Shown here piece by piece: positions 1-8,432 of a stretch of 9,754 bases of DNA; the first letter of the stretch is position 1, and each line of letters starts with the position of its first letter. This DNA comes from Flavobacterium sp. (GTDB taxonomy: Bacteria; Bacteroidota; Bacteroidia; Flavobacteriales; Flavobacteriaceae). The notes beneath the pieces were generated by a model. The model made no database searches. It worked only from the letters and a program-made list of their open reading frames with translations, and was not told the origin of the DNA. Made by a program: the position numbers and the translations under genes. The stretch is taken from the NCBI GenBank assembly GCA_024709705.1, contig JANJWE010000130.1, positions 1 through 9,754 on the forward strand, written 5' to 3'.

Positions 1-663
1 AACCATTGTACCATGACTTCCGCCATCGTAAACATTTTCATCTCGGTCTACAAAATCATAACCTCCCAAAATTTGATTGTTTTGAAATAAACGAGCAAAA
101 GGTTGCGTTGTATTTACCCCTATAAAACCATTGTCTAAAACGGCAATAATTTTACCGGCTCCTGTAAATCCCTCTTGATGCAACAAATGTCCGTTTAATT
201 GCTGAATCTGATTAGAGGCACTTCCGTATTGTAAAAATTCTTGTTCAGCGTTCCATTTTGAAGTTTTGAACTCCTTTTTTTCTTTATAGGGTCTATCTGT
301 AGAATTCAAATTTTTATTGGCAAATTGAATTCGATTTACAAATGGCAAGCTTACTAGTGATTGAATCGCAGAAACGCTCCCTCTTACATGAACACAATTC
401 ATCCAATTGGACTTGGCTAATACCGAAATTCCGGAAATAGTTGAAACTTGTTCCAAATAGGCCTCTTCAATTGGAGCATCCGAAAAATCTAAAGCTATAT
501 TCTGGTTAGCTCTACGTTCCAGGGCTCTTGGTGAAAACAGAATTTGAGGATTATTCAAATAAAAATTAGCGTTTGGTTTACCTGAAAAATAAACCCACGC
601 ATCTTCTTGAGCTGTGCAAACAAGGCTCCAGAATAACAGTATAATCCCTAATCTTTTTTTCAT
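1..663 (-). CDS. S8 (subtilisin-like) serine protease, N-terminal part, runs off left edge
   Basis: The frame is open from the ATG at 661-663 to base 1 (221 codons, no stop), so this is the N-terminal part of a longer gene. Residues 1-18 form a Sec signal peptide (MKKR, hydrophobic core, likely cleavage at VCTA/QED). Cys16 lacks a good lipobox, so a lipoprotein is unlikely. Residues of about 20-118 resemble an inhibitor-type propeptide. The protease domain starts near residue 165: IIAVLDNGF carries the catalytic Asp177 and GGSHGTMV carries the catalytic His217. The catalytic Ser would lie beyond the window. The protein is probably an exported endopeptidase. Flavobacterial homologues often end in a type IX secretion sorting domain, which cannot be checked here. 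It starts 25 bp after the mnmA stop, so co-transcription with mnmA is likely. The family is clear; the substrate is unknown. Confidence 0.88.
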   Translation of the reverse strand, partial: MKKRLGIILLFWSLVCTAQEDAWVYFSGKPNANFYLNNPQILFSPRALERRANQNIALDFSDAPIEEAYLEQVSTISGISVLAKSNWMNCVHVRGSVSAIQSLVSLPFVNRIQFANKNLNSTDRPYKEKKEFKTSKWNAEQEFLQYGSASNQIQQLNGHLLHQEGFTGAGKIIAVLDNGFIGVNTTQPFARLFQNNQILGGYDFVDRDENVYDGGSHGTMV

Positions 664-688
664 TTCTGGCAACTTTTAAAGTACTAAT

Positions 689-1876
689 TTATGATATTAC
701 ACCCGAACCCACTAATTCATCTTCAATATTCCAGGCAACAAATTGTCCTTCTGTGATGGCAGATTGAGGCTTTTCAAAAGCTACATAGAGTCCGCTTTCA
801 AATTGATACAAAGTTGCTTTTTGTAACTCTTGACGGTAACGAATTCTAGCTCTTACTTCCATAGATTCTCCATTTTGTAATTTCAAATCTTCTCTTACCC
901 AATGCAATTCATGAGGTTTTACTCTTAAAACACTTCTGTAAAGCCCCGGGTGATCGTGACCTTGACCGGTGTAGATCGTATTTGTTATCACATCGGTTGC
1001 AATGACAAATAAAGCTTCTTTAGTACCGCCAACATTTAATCCTTTACGTTGACCTACTGTAAAATAGTGAGCCCCTTGATGTTTACCTACTCGTTTTCCC
1101 ATTGATGAATTGTATGGAAAAGGCTCCGACTCAAACTTGAGTTTATCTTCAAGACTATCAAATTGAGGTTTCGGTTTAGAATAGATTGAGTTATCCTTAT
1201 CAATTTCAATAATTTCTCCTTCTTTGGGTTGCAATTTTTGTTGTAAAAAATCGGGCAAACGCACTTTACCTATAAAACACAACCCTTGTGAATCTTTTTT
1301 TTCTGCTGTAATTAAATCCAATTTTGCAGCTATTTCCCGTACTTGAGGTTTAGTTAGCTCTCCAATAGGGAATAAAGATTTTGAAAGCTGTTCTTGAGAT
1401 AATTGGCAAAGAAAATAAGATTGGTCTTTGTTTGTATCGACACCGGCTAGTAATTGATAGATTTCTTTACCGTCTTTTTGTAGGGTTCCTTTTCTGCAGT
1501 AATGCCCCGTTGCTACATAATCTGCACCTAATGAGAGGGCAATTTTTAAAAAAACATCAAACTTAATTTCGCGATTGCAAAGCACATCCGGATTTGGGGT
1601 TCTACCGTTCTCGTATTCTTTAAACATATAGTCCACAATACGATCTTTATATTCTTCACTTAAATCAACTGTTTGAAACGGTATTCCAAGTTTTTCTGCA
1701 ACTAACAAAGCATCATTTGAATCTTCCAACCAAGGACATTCATTTGAGATTGTAACCGAATCGTCATGCCAATTTTTCATGAACAATCCTATTACTTCAT
1801 AGCCTTGCTCTTGAAGAAGATAGGCCGCAACACTAGAGTCTACACCTCCAGAAAGTCCAACAACAACTCTTTTCAT
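689..1876 (-). CDS. mnmA: tRNA-specific 2-thiouridylase MnmA
   Basis: This cytoplasmic enzyme activates C2 of the wobble uridine U34 in tRNA-Lys, tRNA-Glu and tRNA-Gln with ATP and replaces the oxygen by sulfur from a persulfide relay. The ATP-pyrophosphatase P-loop is SGGVDSS at residues 9-15. [12 protein letters not shown] contains the catalytic Cys100, and DSQGLCFIG contains the second active-site Cys200. GHY (124-126) and DQSYFL (151-156) are further family signatures. [16 protein letters not shown] (265-280) opens the central domain, and VRARIRYRQ with the QSAITEGQ stretch (341-378) forms the C-terminal beta-barrel. Length is 395 residues against about 360-370 in E. coli. The excess is mainly an acidic/aromatic insert at about residues 228-262, before GKHQG. 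The start is ATG, 32 bp after the upstream MORN gene's stop. The gene is intact with all key residues present. Confidence 0.97.
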   Translation of the reverse strand: MKRVVVGLSGGVDSSVAAYLLQEQGYEVIGLFMKNWHDDSVTISNECPWLEDSNDALLVAEKLGIPFQTVDLSEEYKDRIVDYMFKEYENGRTPNPDVLCNREIKFDVFLKIALSLGADYVATGHYCRKGTLQKDGKEIYQLLAGVDTNKDQSYFLCQLSQEQLSKSLFPIGELTKPQVREIAAKLDLITAEKKDSQGLCFIGKVRLPDFLQQKLQPKEGEIIEIDKDNSIYSKPKPQFDSLEDKLKFESEPFPYNSSMGKRVGKHQGAHYFTVGQRKGLNVGGTKEALFVIATDVITNTIYTGQGHDHPGLYRSVLRVKPHELHWVREDLKLQNGESMEVRARIRYRQELQKATLYQFESGLYVAFEKPQSAITEGQFVAWNIEDELVGSGVIS

Positions 1877-1887
1877 TCTTTTTGTGG

Positions 1888-1895
1888 CAAAGTTA
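1888..1895 (-). promoter_or_regulatory. Candidate -7 box upstream of mnmA
   Basis: The minus strand reads TAACTTTG, an exact match to the Bacteroidota -7 consensus TAnnTTTG, in the 32-bp gap between the MORN gene and mnmA. The box ends 11 bp before the mnmA ATG, so a transcript from it would have a leader of only a few bases. No TTG is visible at the expected -33 position. The motif is short and the DNA AT-rich, so chance is a real alternative; mnmA could simply be read from upstream. Confidence 0.3.
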
Positions 1896-1908
1896 ACTAT
1901 TTTAAAAA

Positions 1909-2652
1909 TTACTGTTTGTTGGCTTTAACTTTTCTTTTAGCCTCACCGGCAGCTGTTTTAAGTTTTGCTTTTTTCTTTTCGCTTTTATTTTCCTCACGAA
2001 CCAATTTTCCACTTTGATAAAACTTCCAAATACCTACAGACTTTCCATTTTTATAAAAACCTGTACTGTAATCGGTGCCATTAGCTTCTCTAAATAGAGC
2101 TTCACCATGGTATTCACCTTCTTTAAAATTGGATTCTTCTAAAACAACTCCATTTTCTGCCAGCTTTTTATAGGAGCCTTCTTTTTTACCATTAACATAA
2201 TTTGCTTCTTCGGCTAGAGCTCCGGAATTGTAATAAACTTTCCGAGAACCATGTAAAACACCCGATTTATAGTGCTCTTCGGTCATAACAACTTCCGATT
2301 TCAAGTGATAATATTTCCAAAGTCCTTCAAATTTTTTATCCTTTACAGTACCTTCACTTACTTTGAATTTACCGTTGTAAAAAATGGTATAGCAAGAACC
2401 ATCATTTTTTGAAAAGTCTCTAGTTGCAATAATTGCTTTAGCTTTAGTATTGTCATAAAAAGTAAACAAACCAACTTCTTGTCCGTTTTTAAATTCACCT
2501 TCATACCTAAGATATTTTGTATCTTCATAGTATCCCTTCCAAAGGCCGTGTTTTTTACCTTGACTGTCAAGCTGATTCAAATTATTTTGTGAATGTATTG
2601 TATCTGTTAGTCCAGAAAACAAAAAAACCAACCCAAAAATTAAATATTTCAT
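1909..2652 (-). CDS. Secreted MORN/YwqK-repeat protein
   Basis: The protein has 247 residues. Residues 1-21 form a signal peptide ([14 protein letters not shown], likely cleavage at IHS/QNN), so it should be exported. The body is a run of about six degenerate MORN-type modules of roughly 22-24 residues, each built around G.W.xYY or a similar aromatic pair followed by xGxLxxExxY. Clear ones lie near 32-55, 95-118, 127-150, 151-173, 174-197 and 198-221. The C-terminal tail (222-247) is very basic, with 11 Lys/Arg in 26 residues. Automatic pipelines call such proteins 'YwqK family antitoxin', but no toxin gene is adjacent and the protein looks periplasmic or outer-membrane associated. The molecular role is unknown; the repeats suggest a structural or binding surface. 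It is the first gene of the leftward run ending in mnmA and the S8 protease. Confidence 0.85.
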   Translation of the reverse strand: MKYLIFGLVFLFSGLTDTIHSQNNLNQLDSQGKKHGLWKGYYEDTKYLRYEGEFKNGQEVGLFTFYDNTKAKAIIATRDFSKNDGSCYTIFYNGKFKVSEGTVKDKKFEGLWKYYHLKSEVVMTEEHYKSGVLHGSRKVYYNSGALAEEANYVNGKKEGSYKKLAENGVVLEESNFKEGEYHGEALFREANGTDYSTGFYKNGKSVGIWKFYQSGKLVREENKSEKKKAKLKTAAGEAKRKVKANKQ

Positions 2653-2934
2653 AAGTTAAATTATTAAAAAAGGTATAACTCCAAAAAATAATGATTTAGT
2701 GTAATTAGTATACAAAAATAAAGTATTATTAGTAATTACTACTATTATTATCTTAGGGTTATTTGAAGTTTTAAATGACCATTTTAGAAATCATTTGTGT
2801 TATTTTTATGTTAAAAATAATTTTACAAAATCACTGCAATATTTTTAAAAAGCATTGATAAATAGAGACTTTAATACGTTTTTTTGATCTCAACTATTGA
2901 ATGTGGTTTCGTCTTTTTGTTTATCTTTTTTCAA

Positions 2935-2951
2935 AATTTGTTAAACAAATT
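2935..2951. promoter_or_regulatory. Operator-like 17-bp palindrome at the fasciclin promoter
   Basis: AATTTGTTAAACAAATT is a perfect inverted repeat: two 8-bp arms around one central A. It covers the presumed -33 TTG (2938-2940) of the fasciclin gene. The half-site AATTTGT recurs at 2965-2971, exactly 30 bp after the first copy and overlapping the -7 box. This arrangement would suit a dimeric regulator that blocks or recruits RNA polymerase. The DNA is AT-rich, so a chance palindrome is possible. Confidence 0.4.
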
Positions 2952-2970
2952 GATATTTTACATAAATTTG
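2938..2970 (+). promoter_or_regulatory. Bacteroidota-type promoter of the fasciclin gene
   Basis: TTG at 2938-2940 and TAAATTTG at 2963-2970 match the Bacteroidota -33 (TTG) and -7 (TAnnTTTG) elements. The spacing is 22 bp, slightly longer than the usual 19 or so. The -7 box ends 28 bp before the ATG, giving a short, A-rich leader without a Shine-Dalgarno sequence, which is normal for this phylum. Confidence 0.5.
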
Positions 2971-2998
2971 TAAAAACATTTAAAAAACACAAACCGTT

Positions 2999-3976
2999 AT
3001 GAAAAAAGTAAATTTATTTAAATCTATCTTAATAGCTGTAGTTGCAGTTATGAGTTTTTCTTGTAGTGATGACGAAACCGGACGCGTTTCTAACACAATT
3101 ACTGATATTGCCAGCAGAAATGCAGATTTTAGTATTCTAGTTGAAGCTTTGGTTAAAGCAGATCTTGCCGCTACATTAGATAGTGAAGGTTCATTTACCG
3201 TATTTGCTCCAACCAATACAGCTTTTACTTCTTTTTTGAATGCCAATGGATTTAATTCTCTTGACGATGTGCCACCTGCCTTACTTAAAGAAGTCTTGTT
3301 AAATCACGTTGTCTTAGGAAGTTTACAAGCAGCTCAATTGACAAACGGTTATGTTTCTACATTAGCCACGGGTTCTGCTACAAGTTCATCAACGTTAAGC
3401 ATGTATGTAGATGTGCGAAATGGAGTTAAATTGAACGGAGTATCAAATGTAACTCCAGGGGGTGCCAACATTATAGCCTCTAACGGAGTAATTCATGTAG
3501 TAGATGCGGTTATTGGTTTACCAACAATTGTGACTTTTGCTACGGCTGACCCAAATTTCTCTACTCTTGTTACTGCTTTGACAACTCTTACACCTGCAAC
3601 TGACTTTGTTAGTGTATTAAACCGTACTGCAGGTGGTAATGGAGATGGTATTAATCCACCCTTTACTGTATTTGCTCCAACAAATGATGCCTTTACAGAT
3701 CTTAACACGGAGTTATCTGGTATTGGTGGTATTGCAGTCTTAACTGAAGCTCAAATAACTAGCACATTATTGTACCATGTTGTGGGTGGTGCCAATGTAC
3801 GTTCAAACCAAATTCCGGCTGGACCAATAACTTCTTTGGAAACCGGTACATTTAGTATAAGTGGAACTACCATTACAGACGAAAGAGCTAGAACCAGCGG
3901 TATTATAGCGGTAGATGTTCAAGCTACAAATGGAGTAATTCACGCTATTAATAAAGTTATTCTACCTAATTTTTAA
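2999..3976 (+). CDS. Lipoprotein with two fasciclin (FAS1) domains, probably surface-exposed
   Basis: The protein has 325 residues. Residues 1-21 are a lipoprotein signal peptide ending SFSC, with Cys22 as the lipidation site. The mature N-terminus reads C-SDDE, close to the lipoprotein export signal that directs Flavobacterium lipoproteins to the outside of the outer membrane. Two FAS1 (beta-Ig-H3/fasciclin) domains follow, at about 32-174 and 178-325. Each has the H1 motif (TVFAPTNTAF at 67-76; TVFAPTNDAF at 223-232), a central leucine-rich NHVV/YHVV segment, and a closing H2 motif (NGVIHVVDAVI at 162-172; NGVIHAINKVI at 311-321). FAS1 domains are generally extracellular adhesion modules, so a role in binding to matrix or neighbouring cells is an inference. 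The gene stands alone, on the opposite strand to all its neighbours, with its own promoter and terminator. Confidence 0.93.
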   Translation: MKKVNLFKSILIAVVAVMSFSCSDDETGRVSNTITDIASRNADFSILVEALVKADLAATLDSEGSFTVFAPTNTAFTSFLNANGFNSLDDVPPALLKEVLLNHVVLGSLQAAQLTNGYVSTLATGSATSSSTLSMYVDVRNGVKLNGVSNVTPGGANIIASNGVIHVVDAVIGLPTIVTFATADPNFSTLVTALTTLTPATDFVSVLNRTAGGNGDGINPPFTVFAPTNDAFTDLNTELSGIGGIAVLTEAQITSTLLYHVVGGANVRSNQIPAGPITSLETGTFSISGTTITDERARTSGIIAVDVQATNGVIHAINKVILPNF

Positions 3977-3997
3977 TCTTTTATTGCTATGAAAAAG

Positions 3998-4027
3998 AAA
4001 AGCTCCGAGTAAATCGGAGCTTTTTTT
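3998..4027 (+). terminator. Rho-independent terminator of the fasciclin gene
   Basis: The stem AGCTCCGA (4001-4008) pairs with TCGGAGCT (4014-4021) around the loop GTAAA. A/T pairs at the base can extend it to 11 bp (3998-4024). A run of seven T follows at 4021-4027. It lies 21 bp after the fasciclin stop codon. The A-rich 5' side could let it work in both directions. Confidence 0.92.
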
Positions 4028-4409
4028 ATATATTTAAAATGATAAAAAGGTAATTCAATGAATAAATTCAAAGAATAGAAACTATTTTGTAGATTAATAT
4101 TTTATTGTAAAAAGTTATATTCAAAAGAATAAGAGCCTTTTCATGGCTAAAAATGGCATTGAATTTAAATTTTATTGATCCTTACTGGACTCTAAAACCT
4201 CTGGGATATCCAATGTGAGTTAAATTAAAATATAGATTCCTAATTAATCTATTGCTTCTTCTGAGACTCATACGCTGATAGTTAAAAAGTGTCGTTTATC
4301 ACCCAAGATTATTTACTCTTAAGTATTGAAAATTTAATGGTTTGTTCAGGCGTCACCCTGTTTAAATGAGATTTCAATTAACCACTATCATAAAAATCAA
4401 ACATTAAAT
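4028..4409. other. Unassigned gap between two convergent terminators
   Basis: No gene is recognisable in this 382-bp stretch. It lies between the terminators of the two converging genes, so neither should transcribe it. No TAnnTTTG box was seen inside it on either strand. Two patches are less AT-rich than the surroundings, at about 4181-4220 and 4345-4366. A weak 7-bp hairpin (ATAGATT 4232-4238 with AATCTAT 4246-4252) is present. A 29-codon minus-strand frame (4182-4271) encodes an Arg-rich peptide, but nothing supports its translation. It could be a decayed gene, a mobile-element scar, an RNA gene, or simple spacer. Confidence 0.5.
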
Positions 4410-4442
4410 AAAAAAAAAAGCTCCAAACAAATGTGGAGCTTT
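4410..4442 (-). terminator. Rho-independent terminator of yidC
   Basis: On the minus strand the stem AAAGCTCCA (from 4442 to 4434) pairs with TGGAGCTTT (4425 to 4417) around an 8-base loop. A run of ten bases reading T on that strand follows (4419-4410 in total). It starts 8 bp after the yidC stop. The core AAAGCTCC is shared with the fasciclin terminator, pointing the other way. Confidence 0.92.
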
Positions 4443-4450
4443 ATATAATT

Positions 4451-6337
4451 TTATTTTTTCAAATTCTTTTGCTTTTCTGCCTCTTCCATCATTTCCTGCA
4501 TTTTACGTTGAAAACGATTCATAGATTTAGGCTTCGTTTTGTTTTCTTGAATTTGAGCATGTATTTTCTTTTCGTCAATAATATAATTCTTGATGACCAA
4601 CATGATTCCGATAGTAATGGTATTCGAAATAAAGTAATACAAACTCAAACCGGATGCAAAATTATTAAAGAAGAACAACATCATTATTGGAGATAAATAA
4701 ATCATCATTTTCATAATTTTACCCATATCCGGCATGCCTTCCTGAGGTGGTGCACTCATAGCTTGATCTCCAGTAGTCATTTTCATGTAAAAGAAAATAG
4801 CAATTGAAGCCAAGATTGGAAACAAACTCACGTGATTTCCATAAAAAGGAATATAAAATGGTAAGTTGATAACCGAATCAAAAGAAGATAAATCATCTGC
4901 CCAAAGGAAACTTTTTTGTCTAAGGTCAATCGCAGAGGGAAAGAAACTAAACAACGCATAAAACACGGGAATTTGTAGTAAAGCCGGTAAACATCCTGCC
5001 ATAGGATTTACTCCAGCCTTGGAATACAACTTCATAGTTTCTTGTTGCTTTTTCATAGGGTCTTTACCGAATTTGGTATTCAATTCCATAATTTCTGGAC
5101 GTAGTACTTTCATTTTTGCCTGTGACAAATACGATTTATATGTTACAGGCGACATAGCAATACGAACCAAAATGGTTAATACAATGATAGCAATACCAAA
5201 AGGCAAGAAAAGAATAAGGAAATCAAAAGTTGGGATAAAGATATAACGGTTAATCCATCCGAAAATTCCCCATCCTAGAGGAACAATTTCGTCTAAATTT
5301 TTATCATACTTGTTTAAAATATGATAATCCGTTGGCCCGTAATACCAATTCATATTATAGTTCACTTCACCATTTTGAAAAGCTAGAGGAACCGACGCTT
5401 TAAATTGTTTGGTAAACAACGTATCTTTTTCTTCATCTTTTACTAAATTTTCAGAGACAACGACTGCTTTTTCAAATGGCGTATCGGTCAACAGTATTGA
5501 AGTAAAGAAATGTTGTTTAAATGCAATATAAGAAACATCTACCGGCTCATCAGAAGTAGAAGAACCTTGACCTAAATAATCATCTTTACCTCCTTCATAT
5601 TCAAAGATAAGCTCGGTATAGCGATTTTCATAACTCACGCTTTTTTCATTACGATACGTTTTGATTTGCCAATCTAAATTTAACGGATTGGATGTATTTA
5701 AAACCGTATTTAATCCTTGCGAACGAATGGCAAAATCGAGCATGTATTCGTTGGGTTTTAAAACGTAACGGTATTCTAAAAATTGATTGTTACCGGCTTT
5801 TAATTTCAAAGAGACCACTTGGTTTTCACCGTCTTTAGATACAGTAGGCTCAAAATACATATCTTGGGTATTTAAGCTACGGTTATCATTGGTTTTCAAC
5901 TCTATATTGAAATTAGCATTCCCTTCTTTTATTAAGTGAACTTGTTTACCAGAACCCTTGGTAAACTGTTCAAACCCTTTCATTTCGGCTTCTACAATAT
6001 ATCCCCCTTTATTTGCAATTTTTAAACGAACTACTTCATTTTCAAGGGTTGTGAAATCATTGTTTGCAGAAGGAAGTGAGGCCGAATAAGCAAATGCTCC
6101 CAAGGCACTTTTTTGTTGTAAAACCTTCAAAGAATCGGTAACTGTGGCTGTTGAATCCGTTTCTACTTTTTGAATTGAAGTTACTTGAGGTTTTTTCGCT
6201 TCAACTTGTTCTTTTTGAGCTTGTTTGGCCTTTTCTTCGACTTCGCTTTGCTGGCTGTTGTACATTACCCAAATCAAAATAACGAAGATTAATCCGAATC
6301 CGATTATCGAGTTGACGTCTAATTTTTTTTCTTCCAT
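4451..6337 (-). CDS. yidC: Membrane protein insertase YidC
   Basis: YidC inserts and folds inner-membrane proteins, alone or with SecYEG. The 628 residues show the Gram-negative layout. TM1 is at about 10-26 (IIGFGLIFVILIWVMYN). A charged linker (30-75) follows, then a large periplasmic beta domain (about 95-345). The conserved five-helix insertase core begins near GWGIFGWINRYIF (355-367). The hydrophilic-groove arginine is Arg392 in VRIAMSPVTYKSYL, the counterpart of the essential Arg366 of E. coli. The cytoplasmic hairpin (405-440) leads to NPMAGCLPALLQIPVFYALF (444-463) and the last helices (503-518, 542-560, 563-583). The Lys-rich tail (588-628) may contact ribosomes. The ATG lies 35 bp after the pyrG stop with no promoter box visible between, so a pyrG-yidC operon is likely. 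A strong terminator follows. Confidence 0.97.
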   Translation of the reverse strand: MEEKKLDVNSIIGFGLIFVILIWVMYNSQQSEVEEKAKQAQKEQVEAKKPQVTSIQKVETDSTATVTDSLKVLQQKSALGAFAYSASLPSANNDFTTLENEVVRLKIANKGGYIVEAEMKGFEQFTKGSGKQVHLIKEGNANFNIELKTNDNRSLNTQDMYFEPTVSKDGENQVVSLKLKAGNNQFLEYRYVLKPNEYMLDFAIRSQGLNTVLNTSNPLNLDWQIKTYRNEKSVSYENRYTELIFEYEGGKDDYLGQGSSTSDEPVDVSYIAFKQHFFTSILLTDTPFEKAVVVSENLVKDEEKDTLFTKQFKASVPLAFQNGEVNYNMNWYYGPTDYHILNKYDKNLDEIVPLGWGIFGWINRYIFIPTFDFLILFLPFGIAIIVLTILVRIAMSPVTYKSYLSQAKMKVLRPEIMELNTKFGKDPMKKQQETMKLYSKAGVNPMAGCLPALLQIPVFYALFSFFPSAIDLRQKSFLWADDLSSFDSVINLPFYIPFYGNHVSLFPILASIAIFFYMKMTTGDQAMSAPPQEGMPDMGKIMKMMIYLSPIMMLFFFNNFASGLSLYYFISNTITIGIMLVIKNYIIDEKKIHAQIQENKTKPKSMNRFQRKMQEMMEEAEKQKNLKK

Positions 6338-6372
6338 TGAGTTATTTAATTATAATTGTTGCGTTTCTAAAT

Positions 6373-8024
<1,652 letters not shown>

Positions 8025-8053
8025 ATGAAATAAAACTTTACCCCAAAACGGTG

Positions 8054-8061
8054 CAAAAGTA
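8054..8061 (-). promoter_or_regulatory. -7 box of the pyrG(-yidC) promoter
   Basis: The minus strand reads TACTTTTG followed by CACC, an exact match to the Bacteroidota -7 element TAnnTTTG, with the C that often follows it. It lies 61 bp before the pyrG ATG, in the 154-bp gap after DUF3820, giving a leader of about 55 bases. At the -33 position only T-rich sequence is present (TTT rather than TTG at a 19-bp spacing). No terminator precedes it, so read-through from the upstream genes is also possible. Confidence 0.55.
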
Positions 8062-8146
8062 CGATTTAATTCATCAATGTAAAAATGAAATAAGGAGATT
8101 GTTTGACAATATTAACCAAACCAATCAATCCAATGATAATTAAACT

Positions 8147-8374
8147 TTAAGGCTTTGGGAATTTTACTTTGATAGTACGAACCAAATGTTCCAATCCGTT
8201 CAATTTAAGTTCGTAAACCAATTGGAGTTGCCTTCCCAATTCTCCTTTAGGGAAGCCTTTTTGATGGTACCAAACCACATAATACTCGGGTAAATCAATC
8301 AAGAAACGCCCTTCGTATTTCCCGAAAGGCATTTTGGTGTGGGCTAATTTGATAAGGATTTTTTGTTGATCCAA
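8147..8374 (-). CDS. DUF3820 family small protein with TTG start
   Basis: The protein has 75 residues. The signature AHTKMPFGKYEGRFLIDLPE (11-30) followed by YYVVWYHQKGFPKG (31-44) is typical of DUF3820, a small family also known under the misleading name 'quorum-sensing-regulated virulence factor'. No biochemical function is established. There is no signal peptide or membrane segment, so it should be cytoplasmic. The frame has no ATG before residue 15 and an in-frame stop lies at 8390-8392. Starting at Met15 would cut off part of the conserved block, so the TTG at 8372-8374 is the best start. The region just upstream is occupied by a palindromic repeat. The gene sits between osmC and pyrG on the same strand, which fits the order I recall for Flavobacterium. 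Confidence 0.85.
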   Translation of the reverse strand: MDQQKILIKLAHTKMPFGKYEGRFLIDLPEYYVVWYHQKGFPKGELGRQLQLVYELKLNGLEHLVRTIKVKFPKP

Positions 8375-8384
8375 TTCCGTTTTA

Positions 8385-8426
8385 GGTTGTCAGTTGTCGG
8401 TTGACAGATAACTGTCAACGTACAAC
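8385..8426. repeat. Palindromic GTTGTC/GTTGAC repeat between osmC-like gene and DUF3820
   Basis: GTTGACAG (8400-8407) and CTGTCAAC (8412-8419) form a perfect 8-bp inverted repeat around ATAA. After a 2x2 mismatch, GTTGT (8393-8397) pairs with ACAAC (8422-8426), giving a 13-bp imperfect hairpin. On the left the arm continues as direct copies of GTTGTC (8386-8391 and 8393-8398). The pattern resembles the short GTTGTCAGTTGTC-type intergenic repeats I associate with Flavobacterium genomes. It fills most of the 58-bp gap between the two genes. In the mRNA the hairpin starts 6 bases after the osmC-like stop and ends about 18 bases before the DUF3820 TTG. There is no T-run, so it is not a classical terminator. 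Confidence 0.8.
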
Positions 8427-8432
8427 AGAAGA

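Larger units (their letters stand above)
2653..2998. other. AT-rich divergent intergenic region between the MORN gene and the fasciclin gene
   Basis: This 346-bp stretch holds no convincing gene on either strand. It is very AT-rich and must contain the promoters for both flanking genes, which point away from each other. For the fasciclin gene there is a reasonable promoter at the right end (separate entry). For the MORN gene the best candidate is TATTTTTG on the minus strand at 2713-2720, a match to TAnnTTTG about 60 bp before its ATG, but with no TTG at the -33 position. The middle (about 2760-2930) shows only low-complexity A/T runs. Confidence 0.6.

Noticed and set aside
2980..3246. Minus-strand open frame of 88 codons opposite the start of the fasciclin gene
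   Set aside because: It overlaps a well-supported lipoprotein gene and its translation looks like an antisense product.
4182..4271. 29-codon minus-strand frame encoding an Arg-rich peptide in the convergent gap
   Set aside because: There is no promoter box, no recognisable family, and a frame of this length is expected by chance.
4028..4409. Insertion-sequence remnant
   Set aside because: No terminal inverted repeats, target duplication or transposase motif could be seen, so only an unassigned stretch is reported.
8147..8374. A virulence factor controlled by quorum sensing, as the DUF3820 name suggests
   Set aside because: The name comes from a database label; nothing in the sequence or neighbourhood supports virulence or quorum sensing.
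8393..8426. Hairpin after the osmC-like gene as a Rho-independent terminator
   Set aside because: The stem is strong, but no T-run follows on the minus strand, so it is listed as a repeat instead.
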